A DNA stretch of 64,000 bases from Hyaloscypha bicolor E (GCF_002865645.1 NW_020194515.1:1643319-1707318), one strand, 5' to 3'; shown: positions 44,619 to 56,694, counted from the first letter of the stretch. Made by a program: numbers and translations. Notes: generated from the sequence alone by a model not told the origin.

Positions 44619-47600
44619 CAGTCGGTCCGACCCAAATACAACAAAAAAAAAAAAACTACTATAATACTAATTAATATAAATCGTATTAATTAAAACTATA
44701 CTATATATGCTAGGAATCGATTCTATAGTCTCAAAATTATAATATCTTTATTATTAAGGGAGTTATAATATATATAATTAAGTAAGTAAATATTTTTATA
44801 TTTTATATAGTTATTTTTTTATTTTGGCTATTATATAACTGCCCTTTCTAGATTAACTACTCTTCTATAATTATATTAATATCTTAATAACTATAAATCT
44901 AATTAAGTACCCTTTTTAAATACTTCTAATAGCTACCTTTATAAGCCTTTAGAAGTATAAGTAAGCTAATTTAACTCTTGATTTAATTATAGTTCTTACC
45001 CTAGCTAAAGAAGCTACAATCCAAGTAATTCTTAATAAATAGTATAGGAAACCCTTTAATACAGAGGACAATTCTAATAGTTCAGATATTAAATAAAGTA
45101 ATTAATTAGAGTTTAAAGATTTAACTTTCTTTTAGGTTTAGTAGAAGCTTATTATTAGTAGTAATAAGACAATTATTTTAGAGAAGCCTATATTTATATA
45201 GTAAGAATAAAGACTTATAGTATAGACTAGTAAGTTTCTTATTTTTATATTATAATATAAGTATACTAATACTATTTCTAGCTTCTAGAGGCTTATATGT
45301 CTCCAAATTAATAAAGGAATTAGTAAAGCTATTAAGAACTTAATAAAAGTATATATATAATTAGAAGAGAAAAGATACTTAAGTTACTAGACTTAAGACT
45401 CCTATAATTATACTATCTTTTAAATAAAAGAAGCTATAATTCAGTATTATTAAGAGGCTAATTAATATCCCTAAGAATATATAATTAAGAAAAGAGTAAA
45501 GGCTTAAGAATAAAAATAATAAAACAAATAAGCTACTTTTAAATACCCTTATTAGAAATACTTATAGAGATAATAAAGCTCTAGATATATAAATAATTTA
45601 TTAGAAAGTCCTTAATAATATAGATATAAAGCTAGTATAAATAAAAGACTTATATATTCTATATATAATTACTAACTTATATTTATTCTAGTAATATACC
45701 TAATAGCTCCTGAAACCAGGGCAGTATTAACTAGGGAGAATTAATATATTACTTTTAGTAGCTTCTAGTAATTACTATTTTAATAATAGAAACATCTTAG
45801 CTTAGTAAATTAGGGAGTTATTTAATTACTATTAATAATAGTATGATATTCTACTAGAGATTAGGGGTAGTAAAAGAGATAGTACCTCCTATCTAGATAA
45901 TAAGAATATTTTTTTAGCTTACTATACTTGGTTAATTAATTAAAAGCTTGGAATAATATTACTAAACGATTTCTTAAATACTATTAATTAGGAGATTTTA
46001 CCTCAATTATTATTAATAATTAAAAGGCTAGTTATTTATAATATAGCTTACTTATAGCTCCCTAGGCTCGGCTTTTATTACTATAAGACTAAGAAAGGGC
46101 TTTATATAGATAGATATAAATAACCTAATATAATTTAGTATTATTAAGAAGTGTTTTTACTATTAATAAATAAGCTTTTATTATATATAGTCTAGTATAA
46201 GGAGAATAAAGCTAGTATATAGTATATAATTTAACCTTTATTCTTAATTAGAGTTCAGGTATATATAATATACTTCTATAATAAGAGCTATTTCTATAGT
46301 TTTAATTATAAAAAGAGCCTCTGGCTAGTAAATAATTAGCAAAAAATTCCAGAAAAGAATAAAGGAAGGCTAATTTATAATTCTGAATTTATAGGACCTG
46401 AGAGATATATTAAAGTACTAAATAATAAAAGTATTTTTACTCCGGATAACCCTAATTTAAATACCTATTAAATTATATATCCAGGCTCAAATAGAGACCC
46501 CTAATAGGATATAAAACAGCTACTAATATAGGTTACTAGGATACTTAATATATTTGAATAGAAGTACCTAAATTATATAGCTATTCTAATATTTAATTAG
46601 TTTTCTATATATGCTTTATATAATAAAGATATACTAAATGCCTTTAATATAAATAAGATATTAGAAGGAATTAAAAAGAGTAATATTAAGTCCTATAAAA
46701 GAAATATGTATTTCCTACTAAAATATATAATTCCGGAGTTATAGAATATTATATAAGTCTTTAGTAATTTAATCTAAATAGAGAAAGAGAGCCTAAGGAT
46801 ATAAAACAGATTCTTATTAAATAAGGATATAATATATCTGGCTTAAGATTTAAGTATCTAAAGAATACTAAGTATATTATATCTTTTAAATACCCTTTTA
46901 CTATTAAATAAATATATTATTTAGCTTATATATTCTTGAATTATAAAGACTTCTTTAAAAAAAAAGAGTTAAATTAAAGAGCTTATTATAAAGCAAAGAT
47001 ATAAGGCTATATTTCTACCGAAGTTCTACTATGAAATTAATCTAATTGAGATATATTAGGAATATAGTAAAACTCGATTTCATTAAATAAAAAAGATTAG
47101 CTTTTTAGATACTAAAGTTAAAGTAGTAGAAATACTTAAAGCTTGTTTAATTAAGACTATATAGAGGTTTTATAATTATATATTTTACTAGGTAGATATA
47201 TATTAGAAGGAATTAAGTATTAAATAAGCTACTTAATATATAAAGAAGTAAAAATATTATAGAATAATATCTAAAAAAGTAATAGACAAATAGGATAATA
47301 TATAAAAGGAAGAGAAAGAAGATAGCTAAATAAGAAGCTAGGTTTATAGATTTAGTTTAGCTAAAAGTAAGCTTGAAACTTATTTAATTATAGTTCTATT
47401 ATATATATAATATATATAGTACTAGAAAAAGCTATATTTAGTATTTAGGAAGGTTTAATTAAGCTTATAGGACTTAATTATTATTATTTTATTAATAATA
47501 AGGCTAGTAAGGTACTATAATCTCTCCCTGAAGTCCGGGCTTATATAACCTTAGTAAGTAAATATATTTGCATTTTATATAATAAAAAAATAAAAAAAGT

Positions 47601-47796
47601 AAAAAGGGTCTATATACTTTAGGCCTTAATTATTAATAAACTACAAATTATATCAAAAGTCTGATTAATAGGTATTTTTTGCCTGGTTCTATTCTATAAT
47701 TGCATTACTTAGTATAAATTAATAAAGGTTGTAGTTGAAAAGTTATTATGGGCGTAAAAGAACGACCGTTTTGTCGTGTTTGGGTCGGACCGACTG
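44619..47796 (+). mobile_element. 3.2-kb DNA transposon, extremely RIP-mutated
   Basis: Inverted ends of about 30 bp begin CAGTCGGTCCGACCCAAAYA (44619 rightward, 47796 leftward) and are flanked by TA on both sides. The interior is almost entirely A and T. Read with TAG/TAA taken as former CAG/CAA, the plus strand from about 45700 to 46900 gives a continuous protein-like text, for example PGSNRDPQQDIKQLL and FNQFSIYALYNKDALNAF. This recalls the catalytic part of the large DDE endonuclease proteins common in fungal genomes. The TA duplication would suit Tc1/mariner, but the size and text suggest another group, so the superfamily is left open. No active product is possible. Confidence 0.75.
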
Positions 47797-48267
47797 TAAA
47801 ATGAGACCTCTCGGGTGGCACAACTATCCCTTGAGGGGTCGGGACCAAACATCGGGATCTCCCCCCCCTCGCTTGGAGGATTAAAGTGACCCTGCTGAGT
47901 CCCTGAACTTCTCTCTATCCGGTGGTGAATATTGACGACCCTCTGGCGACGTGATCGCCATATCTAATGTGCCTAAGGCGCTTGCCTCCTGTTGTCTGGT
48001 GCCCTTGAGAAGCAATGCGACTTGCCTTTCGCAGTAACCCTTGCATTTACAGTCATATTGGTGCCTAGCCCTTGAAGAGAAAGTAGATACGACTTCATAA
48101 AGAGGTCATTCTCAGATAGCCTCAACAACTATCGTTCTCCCTACGTCCTCACTCGTAATATAAAGGGTATACCAAGAAACCTAGTTCAATGCCCGCCTAC
48201 AAAAATACTAAACTTAAGTAAGTACGTGTGAAGCACAAGAGAGAGAAAATTGATTCTGATGATTCAC

Positions 48268-48268
<1 letters not shown>

Positions 48269-48306
<38 letters not shown>
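48269..48306. repeat. (AC)19 microsatellite
   Basis: Nineteen uninterrupted AC dinucleotides in non-coding DNA. Confidence 0.97.
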
Positions 48307-48308
<2 letters not shown>

Positions 48309-48804
48309 GTATATCCCCACTTCTTTAGGGTGATTAAGTAACACTCTACAACTTAAGGCATGTCCTGCCACTTCCATGTGACTTCTATATACCATACACT
48401 ATTTGGAATTTTACTATTCCCACGACAATATCACCTTCCTTAAATGAGCCTTCTATCTGAAATAAAATGCCGCCACCATATCGATCGCTCTTTTTATATA
48501 ATTTCAAAAGCTAGCCGCGATTAACTTTTAACCAGGGCTCCCAGCTACTACTCCTGATATCTTATAAATCTAAGGCAAATTCCTAGAAATAACTACGAGA
48601 ACCTCGATTTACTTCTTAATATTTAATTGCGCTGTAATATACTATAACCTGACTCTTGAATAAAATCTTAGAATTAAGTAAAAGCGCAATACTTTAAGCC
48701 CAAGGGAATTTCGTGAGCCTGGAGGTCCTAAAGGAAAGAAAAGAAGCAGTATAGCGGAAGGGCTGCGTGTAATGAAGTTTAGCTATACGGGCTTCTATAG
48801 CCTC

Positions 48805-48836
<32 letters not shown>
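48805..48836. repeat. (TTA)n microsatellite
   Basis: About ten uninterrupted TTA units, likely polymorphic in length. Confidence 0.95.
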
Positions 48837-49470
48837 TGGAATGGTGTATAGTGGCGGCAAGACGGGCCCTAAGACATCTAAGAAGAAAAGTAAACAAGTA
48901 CAGCATATGGCAAAGAATTACCAAAATGCCAAATTGGTTTTCGTATTTCTTGTTGACTGATTTGGCGCGCCCGGCCAGCTAGAAAGCAATTAGTTTTCTC
49001 GAAGATGGGCATGTGTCATTTGCAAGTCCCATCTGCTCCTTGCTACCTTGTCCAAGTTATCCAGGAGCCTTTGGCGGCGTCTAAGGCTCAAACTCATTTT
49101 CCCTTTCAAGAGAACGGCCAGAAACATAAGCAAGAATCTGCTGAGAGACTGAACCATGTATTTTGAGGTTGGGGGTCCTGTTTGTTCGTTAAGAGTTAAC
49201 CTCGTCCGCCCAAATACGGTCATATAGAGTTAACTACTTTTGCACTAGAACCAAATAGTAAGTAGATTAGAATTAGTTATTAGAAGGGAGAGCAAGTAAC
49301 CTGAGCAGAGGGTGAGGTGAAGATATTCTCATCGAATCTAACCCTCCCTGCCGTCCAACGCGGTTAGTTACCATTGCCGCTCTGCTCAGGCGCTACTAAC
49401 CCTTTCTTAGAATCCTCCTTCAAGCTCAAAATCCTATTCAGCACCAACTATCCTTTCTTTATATCCCGGT

Positions 49471-50531
49471 CTACACAAAAATATGCAACGCGCATACCCT
49501 GAAAACGTACTGTTTCGTGCCGTGCGTCCCCGCCATCTTCCTGCTTGCGCTCCCTTCCAAACTTGGCCAAGGAGCTCTGGGTCTAATTTCCCCAAGGCCT
49601 GTATTAATCATGGCATTCGAGAAGATTTCTTCCGAATTTGGGTTAACGGCCGAGAGAAAGCCATCTGTAAGAGTGTCTGGACTGTCGGAATTGAAGAGTG
49701 AGCTGAAGACGTGCACGGTGGCTTTGACGGGGCTGTTTTTGGTAGGACAATCGGCAACCCAATGAATATAGCTATACGCAATGAAGTTTTGCAGAGGAGC
49801 GCCGTGAAACGGCAGGTACAAAACAATGTGTCGCAGATATTATACAAACGTCTTGAGTTTCCTGAATGTAGTTCCCTCCACAGGTTTTTCTTAATGTGCG
49901 CGAACACTCGTTACCAAGCCGGTTTCTGGATCTTTCTCAAATCCAGTTGCGGTTGTAGGGTGAGGCACCTTTGATAGCCCAACAGGTGACCCTAGTGCGA
50001 GTCGAAGAAGTCTTTTGAGGCGGTCCCTCGAAAATCATCACGGTCGATGTAGATTTTTTTTGGTGAATGGAACGCTATGGGCCTATTTGAGCAGTAATTA
50101 GCCAGTATGCCGCTTGTAATAACTAGAATTATAAAGAGGGGTTGGAAACTGATACAGACTGGGGCTCCACGCCGTGTAATAACTCGGCGATAGGAAAAAT
50201 ACATACACCGTATTCAGGATCGCTAGAAAATGGCAATCGACCATTTTGATGAAATCCTCTGGAAGATTCTCAATAGCAACAGGAATCGGGTCAAGAACAA
50301 GCATTAGACGTGGGAAAGTGTTTTCAAGATATCGCCGAACAACCTGCTCGAAGCGTTTGACGTCAATCGTCGTCGGGGCTTTAGTACCCCAAGCTCATTG
50401 ACGAAGGCAAGAAGTGCTCCAGGAAGAACACCGCGGCGACGGAGCGCAATGAGGGTATACAGGCGGGGATCATCCCAATCGTGGACATAGCCATTCTCAA
50501 TAAGTGCGATAATATTACGCTTCGATGTCAC
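49471..50531 (-). pseudogene. Glutaminyl-tRNA synthetase, 3'-half pseudogene fragment
   Basis: Reading leftward: [21 protein letters not shown] and LAFVNELGV, then after a one-base shift [38 protein letters not shown], a gap, KIYIDRDDFRGTASKDFF, another gap, and YIHWVADCPTKNSPVKATV with FLSAVNPNSEEIFSNAMI and RAPWPSLEG. These are successive conserved blocks from the end of the class I catalytic core and the anticodon-binding domain of eukaryotic GlnRS. The N-terminal domain and the catalytic HIGH region are absent. The fragment carries frameshifts and in-frame stops between blocks. The functional, essential GlnRS must lie elsewhere; this is a decayed partial duplicate. Confidence 0.82.
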
Positions 50532-50679
50532 CCCCGGGTGTCAATGCCGCAGTGTCGCTCCTACTACGCGCTCAGCCTTGCCAACAGATTGAACCCTAGA
50601 TCTAGAAGAAATCTGTTTCGGTCCTCCAGCCAGCGTGGTTCTCATCCTTCGCACTTGACGTCTGTTCCTAAACTTTATA

Positions 50680-50965
50680 TGGTCGCTTACCTGCCTCTAG
50701 TCGAGGCCACCCGATTTCGAGCCATTAAATTTCTCCTTGACCATGGAGCAGGCTCTAAGCGGAAAGATACCCAGGGTTTAAGCTTGCTTGAGTACGTATA
50801 CGAGGCTCAACGCCAGTTTTCACGTCTAAGCAAGGATGAGCTTCTTCTACTCCTATAATATGGCGCAAATATAACAAGGAAAATGAAGAATTGTCTGGAA
50901 GACTTCCCCGACTCCCTTGGAAAGACGTCGAGATTACGCGTCAAAGAACATATGGAGGATGAGTC
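50680..50965 (+). pseudogene. Ankyrin-repeat protein fragment
   Basis: One ankyrin-like unit is visible: LVEATRFRAIKFLLDHGAG, then KDTQGLSLLEY, and SRLSKDELLLLL. A stop follows, after which YGANITRK continues like the next repeat start. No start-of-gene or further repeats are seen in the upstream 150 bp, where the truncated GlnRS fragment begins on the other strand. It is probably a rearranged remnant. Confidence 0.5.
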
Positions 50966-51108
50966 TTTTAGCACTTTCAGGGGTATTTTTAGGACAATAT
51001 TACTGCGGCCGAATTAGGAAGGCGCAAGGTCCTGGTACGATCCACGAATGATCTGCCATAAGGGCGCAGCGCCACATGTCCCTTTCGCATCTTCCAACGG
51101 CAATCGCC

Positions 51109-52863
51109 TCAACGAATCAACACCCTGATCCCCTTGCTATCAGGATGAGGAAGCGCCAAGAATTGCTCACTGTGCATCGTCACGTCTTTCTCGGTCGTCT
51201 GGTACAACTCAATCTCACACCTCCGAAACAAATTCGCCAAGCAAAGATACATCTCCGCCCACGCCAAATGCATGCCTAAACACTGTCTCGTCCCCCTAGA
51301 AAAGGGATTCAGATACCTCGTCAGCAATTTTTCCCCATCTGGACCAAGTGGTGGACGGCCAGTAATTGAATCCGCTAGCCAGCGAGAGGGTTCGAAGGTG
51401 TTTGAGGAGGGGAACACGTCCTCGTTGTGGTGCAGGTAGTAGATTGAGGTTGAGAAGGGCGTTCCTGGTGGGATGGTGTAGGATTTGTATTGGATGGGCG
51501 CGCTTGAGGTACGAGGGAGGCGAAACGCAACTCCGTACGAAAGGCGCAGGGCTGTCAAAGCTAGTACGTGGATTGAAGAAACACAACAAAGGAATACCCA
51601 CCTTCTTGAATTACAGCTGTCAAATAAGGGAGACTTTCCAAGTCGGTCAATTTTGGGGGATCATCAATATCTGGCCACGCTTTCAACAATTCGGCATCCA
51701 GACGTTGCTTGATTTCTGGCTTGTCGAGGACGTGGAATATTGCTACGCACATCGTCCATTTAACCGTCTCTAAGCCTGCACCGACAATCACCTGACCTTC
51801 GTGCTGCAATCTTTCCATAGTTTTTTCTTGTGGTGGGAGATTGGAATCTATCAGTTCTTTGAGAATCGTGGGATGAGATGCGTGCCTGTGCGCTTCGTTT
51901 CTCCCGGCTTTGACATCCAGGATCTGTTTTTTAATGTCCTGGAATCATCAGTTTTTCTATCAAAGATTGTTGATTAGACATAAGTACCGCTTGAAAGGCA
52001 AAGATCTCGCCAATCTGGTGATCCAACTTCGTGACAAACCACTCCGGTAAGGCAACCAAGATGGACAGCAGCCAAGGAAACAGCATCAGTACATGCATAT
52101 TCTTGCCAAGCTCTTGCATTGTTTTCACAAATCTAGCTTGAAAGTCTGGTGAATCCAAATACTTGTAGTCCTTAGCAAAAGCATATTCTGTCACAGTATC
52201 TGCTGTGAAACAGCCGAGGACTGATGTCATTTGGAGGACTTTCTCGTTGTCCTTGTATTCCGAGTTCAATCGATTGCATAACTTATCCGCTCGCGCTTGG
52301 ATTTCAGGGGCGTAGAGTGAAATCTGGCGCTTCGAGAAGAATGGATTTTGTGCTGCTCGTCGAAGTCGATGGAGATCATGAGACACGGTTGATTGAGCGG
52401 AAGTCGCTGCATTTCCCCACCATTGATGCTCAGGGACTTTGTCAAAGCGGGAGGTGGTGGAATAGATTGTTTCGTAGAACTCGGGGTCGTTGATGCTCAG
52501 CTCCCAAGGGTTGATTCGGACAATGGGACCTGCTTCACTCTCAGAGATCTGGGAAATAACAACGGGGGACGTGGAAAGGTTACCATACTTCTTGTGCAAC
52601 TCTTTCACGTGCAATGTGAACTGGCCATTGAGATAAACATCATAGTATACCTCATACCACTGTGTTAAGGCGGCCAATTTGGGTCCAGGGAAATGTGCGG
52701 TAGGGCTGAAATACAGGCGATAAAGACAGAGGACGATGAACCATGCAAGGAGGACCGTCAAGCCAGCTACTAGCGAGTTGGGAAGAGAATGCCCATCGAG
52801 CGAGAGGATACCACTGAGCTCCTTCATAGTTGTGGTCAGTGATCTGTAGAGTTCAAATGCCAA
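51109..52863 (-). CDS. Cytochrome P450 monooxygenase (trichodiene-oxygenase-like group)
   Basis: Four exons (52584-52863, 51988-52529, 51602-51938, 51109-51551) give 533 residues. An N-terminal membrane anchor (VAGLTVLLAWFIVLCLYRLY) is followed by the proline hinge FPGPKLAALTQWYE, GPIVRINPWELSIND, the I-helix VGAGLETVKW, the K-helix ExxR (EALR), and the heme loop FSRGTRQCLG with Cys477. The normal T-T of the I-helix is T-V here. The style of the N-terminal third resembles fungal P450s of secondary metabolism, but no cluster partner lies nearby. The first intron (52530-52583, 54 nt) is stop-free and a multiple of three; retention would insert 18 residues. It is an ER enzyme whose substrate is unknown. 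Confidence 0.88.
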
Positions 52864-53769
52864 ACATTAAATATTAAAAAAGAAAAGTTCATGACCGAAG
52901 AAGTTTTACCTTCCGCAAAGTGACGGCCGCGGCCGACATAAGCCACATCACTCTTCGGTGACTAACCAGCTTGGGGTAACTCTCATCCGCGATGTAACAT
53001 GCATGTACCGTTAACATGCATAAAATTGCCCGTGATAATGCTGATTGGATCCGTGGAGGAATGTGCATGCTACTTGTACGCGGCCCTAATGTTTGTTACA
53101 CCGCCTTGAGTTCTGCTAAGCAAAAGTCGGCTACAGCGCATTGCTACAGGGCATTTCAGCGCAACCCCTGCAAAGGCGGTGTGACATACATTAGGGCCTG
53201 CACCAGCGTAGAACATCATGTTCCACTGCGGGTCATATCCAGCTTATCCTAATCATTCAGCTTAACCACCAGAACCAAAGTCCCACTTGAGCTGACAGGA
53301 CAAGGATTGATAACCCAGATCACGGGCTACAGACTCTGGAAAGAGGGGCCTCGAAATGCTGGAAGTGACCAGGGTACTTGTAAGCTCGAGAAAAATGGAA
53401 CAATCTGAACCATACACATTATCTAGATCAAAAGCCCAAGCAAGGAGGGAAATTTTGCTGGAATGTTTCTCGCAAAGTACTTCAGTGGGAAACTCAAAGT
53501 GCGACACAAAACACCCTCTTTGAGCGACGTAAATGGAAAAGGTATGCCTGAAAATCACAAAGGTCACCATTGGGGGGGATACCAGGAATGTGAGCATTCT
53601 TTTTTATGAAACCTTATGTGTGACCTGGACGCCAGGACCCGAATAGTTACACCAGAGCAAAGCAGCGCGACCGTATCCTGACAAGAAACCCAACCACCGC
53701 CCAAGTCATCGCTGGTTCTGCTGATTCGTTGTGCATTATGGGAAGGAAAAGAAAACCAACGTGGAGTAT
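52864..53769. other. Intergenic region with a small foldback element
   Basis: No gene recognised. Contains the P450 upstream region and the 3' side of the fibrillarin gene. The minus-strand open frame 53262-53597 lacks any domain. A 117-bp foldback repeat is listed separately. Confidence 0.45.
53082..53198. repeat. 117-bp foldback (MITE-like) inverted repeat
   Basis: GGCCCTAATGTTTGTTACAC at 53083 pairs with GTGTGACATACATTAGGGCC ending at 53198; the arms continue into ACCGCCTT/AAGGCGGT for 26 bases with two mismatches. A 60-base loop lies between. No clear target duplication is seen. It lies about 220 bp upstream of the P450 start. Confidence 0.7.
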
Positions 53770-54951
53770 CTATTGGGCAGAACGAACGTAGCGACCGACG
53801 ACGATACAATGATCTCTCTCGAAGGGTTCTGGGGGAAAGTGTTAGCTTCTAGGGAAGTAGTGCGAAAGAAGTAGATGTACCCAAAGTCAACTGCTCCAAA
53901 GGCTTGATTCTCTCGTCTCTTAACTTTTGCACCTCTCGTGCAAAAACAGCTTCCGGTGCAGCAGTGCTGTCGATACAGTTGGCCTTGATAGAAACAACGA
54001 TACCGCCTCCAACTTTCAAGAACAAGTGTGCATTCAATCCAACGATACGAGCTTGGTCTGGCTGAGCAACATCTGCGAAGATGACATCGACCATCGAAAC
54101 CAACATCCTGTATCTGAGCGGGTGGCGAGCGTCCTCGATGATTGGGATAACGTTTGTGCGGTGAGTAGCCATGTTAATAAGATCACGACCAGAGCGGTGG
54201 GAGAACTCGACAGCGAAAACAGTTCCAGTAGGTCCAACGATATCTGCGACGTGCGAGACCGAAGTTCCAGAAGCAGCACCGAGGTACAAGACCTTTGCCC
54301 CGGGCTTTATGAAGATTTCGTCTAAACCACCCAAAACACCAGCTGCCAACTTGCTTCTGAAGGGATTCCAGACACGGTATTCCACCTTGGTGACGCCAGG
54401 AGTGCCATCTTCATTCGCTGGACCTTGGTTCTCGACGCTGATGCGCTTTTCGCCGTAGACAGACTCGCCGGGTGCCATGTTCTTGGTGACCAGCATGTCT
54501 TCCTTGCCGCGTGCGACGTAGATACCTGCATGTCTATGGGGTTCCTGCCACTGTTAGTATACGTGTACCAGAAAGGGAGAGAGTTGACATACAACTATGG
54601 TCTTTGCTCCACCTTTTGCTCCTCCTCCTCGTCCACCGCGAGGTGCTCCACGACCTCGAGGTGCGCCTCTGCCCCCACCACGACCGCCTCTGCTATCGCC
54701 TCGACCTCCTTACCCTCCGGTCAGCCACTCTTGGTCTCATGTCATTTGCGCGAGTACGGAGGTAGGGGGTCCCGCGACTCGAATACTCAATTTCTTGAGT
54801 CTTAAAGCTGCGCGGGGATGTGAGACTGACCTCGTCCACCACCTCTTGAAAATCCTCCTCGTCCTCCTCGGTCACCACCCCTTCCTCCGCCGAAACCACC
54901 CCGTCCGCCACGGTCTCCTCCCCCGCGTCCACCTCTGGGTGTGTATGCCAT
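53770..54951 (-). CDS. NOP1: Fibrillarin, box C/D snoRNP 2'-O-methyltransferase
   Basis: Four exons (54831-54951, 54593-54708, 53881-54544, 53770-53828) give 319 residues. Residues 1-78 are the Gly/Arg-rich (GAR) domain with many RGG units. The methyltransferase core has [36 protein letters not shown] (SAM-binding loop), [14 protein letters not shown] and [15 protein letters not shown], and a C-terminus of [14 protein letters not shown]. Fibrillarin methylates ribose in pre-rRNA, guided by box C/D snoRNAs, in the nucleolus, and can methylate histone H2A Gln. The third intron has a TACTAAC branch site. A CACGTG box lies upstream near 55075. The gene is intact and presumably essential. Confidence 0.95.
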
Positions 54952-55975
54952 CTCTATGTATGTTGTATGGAAACAATTGAGAGATGTTGCGTTGATGGAG
55001 CTTCGATTTGAATTTCGAGAAAATTATTTTTTACCTATCGCAGCTTCCGCTCATTGGCCGAAGCTAGTGCGCGTCACGTGAGAGCTAACCCGATAAGGGA
55101 TCGTGGCTTATCGGGAACTTCACAACATTAACTGCTCTCCTTTTTCTTCTCAAATATGATGCAAAATAATTACTCTTATACGTTGACCAAGTGGCAATCT
55201 CATTATTTTGTATAGATTCACGCTTTATATCATTGAAGTACAGAACCTTCCCGTGAATCCCTCAGTGTCACTTCCTGGGGAGCAAGAGTCGAAGTGACCT
55301 CCGCTTCTTGCATTTCCACCACAAATACAATTTCGAATTTTGGGTCAGTCAATCTGCAATGGGGATGTAAGTTTATAGCTCTGAGTTGGAGTCTGGTTGA
55401 CTGAATCCAAGTACACTCGAGTCTGTACGATGCATCATATAGGCTTAGATCCGCCTAGTTCGGGCCGGCCGTACTGTTGTACTCCAATCGCAGCAAGGTT
55501 TCCGCTCCTACCACGCATGGAGTCCATCCATATCTATTGCCAGTTAGCACTTTGTTCCCACTTATTGACCCTCAAGTCGCTTCTACAACTTTTCCCGACA
55601 AAAAATGCCAGCTGTGCCAATGTCACGTGGGATGCTGGAAAGTTTCTTACTTTACTAAACCCCTTTCTGGATCCCTTGCAAAGATTGCCCATGCCCCACG
55701 CAAGCACCTTCCGAATATCTCCTCCTCCGACATCCGATTAACAGTATATTGGATATCATTGTTAGTGCCAAATATTACCGGAATTTCACCCCCATGCCAT
55801 GCTTCCGAATCTGGCTCTGTCGACAGCTTCAAGTTAGGGAAATCGCCAAAGTAGCGATATCTCCATACCAGAGAACGATTGTTAACCGAAGCAGATGCAC
55901 GTTCTCCTATCTGGCAAGTGAAAATTTGCTGTTATCGCTAATCTCATATGGCGTCTGCATATATCACGTTCTGTA
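54952..55975. other. Upstream region of fibrillarin; no other gene recognised
   Basis: Contains the fibrillarin promoter. The open frames at 55397-55854 on both strands have no domain. The last two bases (TA) are the target duplication of the adjacent MITE. Confidence 0.45.
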
Positions 55976-56352
55976 CGAATATTGCGGCATAAAGTCATGC
56001 GACTACAGGGCACATGATGTCCCAGCCACTAATCACACGCTGTAATCAGTGAAACTAGCCTGTAAAGCCACCACCGCTAAAGTGCCCTGGAAGCACCTGG
56101 AGCTTAGTGGGTCCGTGCCTAAATTATAGGCTACCTGCCCCTGTAAAGCGAGGTTTACTAAGGCCATAGGCTTAAGCCATGTAAGGAGTTTCAGGGATTG
56201 AAAGACAATTCTAGGGTATGCCCCTGCAAGTATAGGGGCTTGATCGCTAAAGGGCCCTATGAGACCTCTAAGTTCCAGCGTCTGAGCGCTATAGCCACAG
56301 CCACTACAGGGCACATACGCTGTAGTCGCATGACTTTATGCCACAATATTCG
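55976..56352. mobile_element. 377-bp MITE of the same Tc1/mariner family
   Basis: TA duplications at 55974-55975 and 56353-56354 flank inverted ends CGAATATTGYGGCATAAAGT that continue CATGCGACTACA. The CGGCATAAAGT core and the following ACAGGGCACA match the ends of the elements at 4067-6149 and 37428-38203, but the interior has no transposase. It is a non-autonomous derivative. Confidence 0.85.
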
Positions 56353-56694
56353 TAATCCAAACGTGACTCGAAATAAGCTGATTTCGTTGCCATTGCTCCC
56401 GATCAGATATGTGTGCGGTATGATTCAACATATCTTGGACAGTCCCAACCTAGCTTCAGTTGGCCCTTCCGTCTATACTCCTCATTGGCTGCTTCTTCAT
56501 TCCCGAATCTCGGTGAAAATACTCCCACGGTCCAATCGACAAATGCAGACAAACTTTGATAGAGTACAGTACCACGGGGACGTGAATACTGATTCGGTGT
56601 ACGCCCAGCTCCAGATGCAAGAATTCAGAGGGGATTGAAGTTCAAGGTTCTGACAAACGCTGGTGCGATTATCGGACGTTCAATTCAAAAGCTT
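56353..56694. other. No gene recognised
   Basis: Short stretch between the MITE and the permease relic. It may represent the lost 5' part of the permease gene, but no conserved block could be read. Confidence 0.4.

Larger units (their letters stand above)
47797..49470. other. Non-coding stretch with microsatellites
   Basis: No gene recognised. Holds an (AC)19 microsatellite and a TTA microsatellite. The open frame at 48772-48960 owes its length to the TTA run (poly-Leu) and has no support as a gene. Confidence 0.45.

Noticed and set aside
44588..47767. GAACGACC occurring just outside both ends of the 3.2-kb element as a longer terminal or direct repeat
   Set aside because: Only eight bases match and their distance to the ends differs; the TA-bounded CAGTCGG ends explain the element better.
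48772..48960. A 62-residue protein with a poly-leucine stretch resembling a membrane segment
   Set aside because: The leucines come from a TTA microsatellite; no other support.
54597..54980. Plus-strand proline-rich open frame opposite the fibrillarin start
   Set aside because: It is the complement of the Gly/Arg-rich domain; proline codons are the reverse complement of glycine codons.
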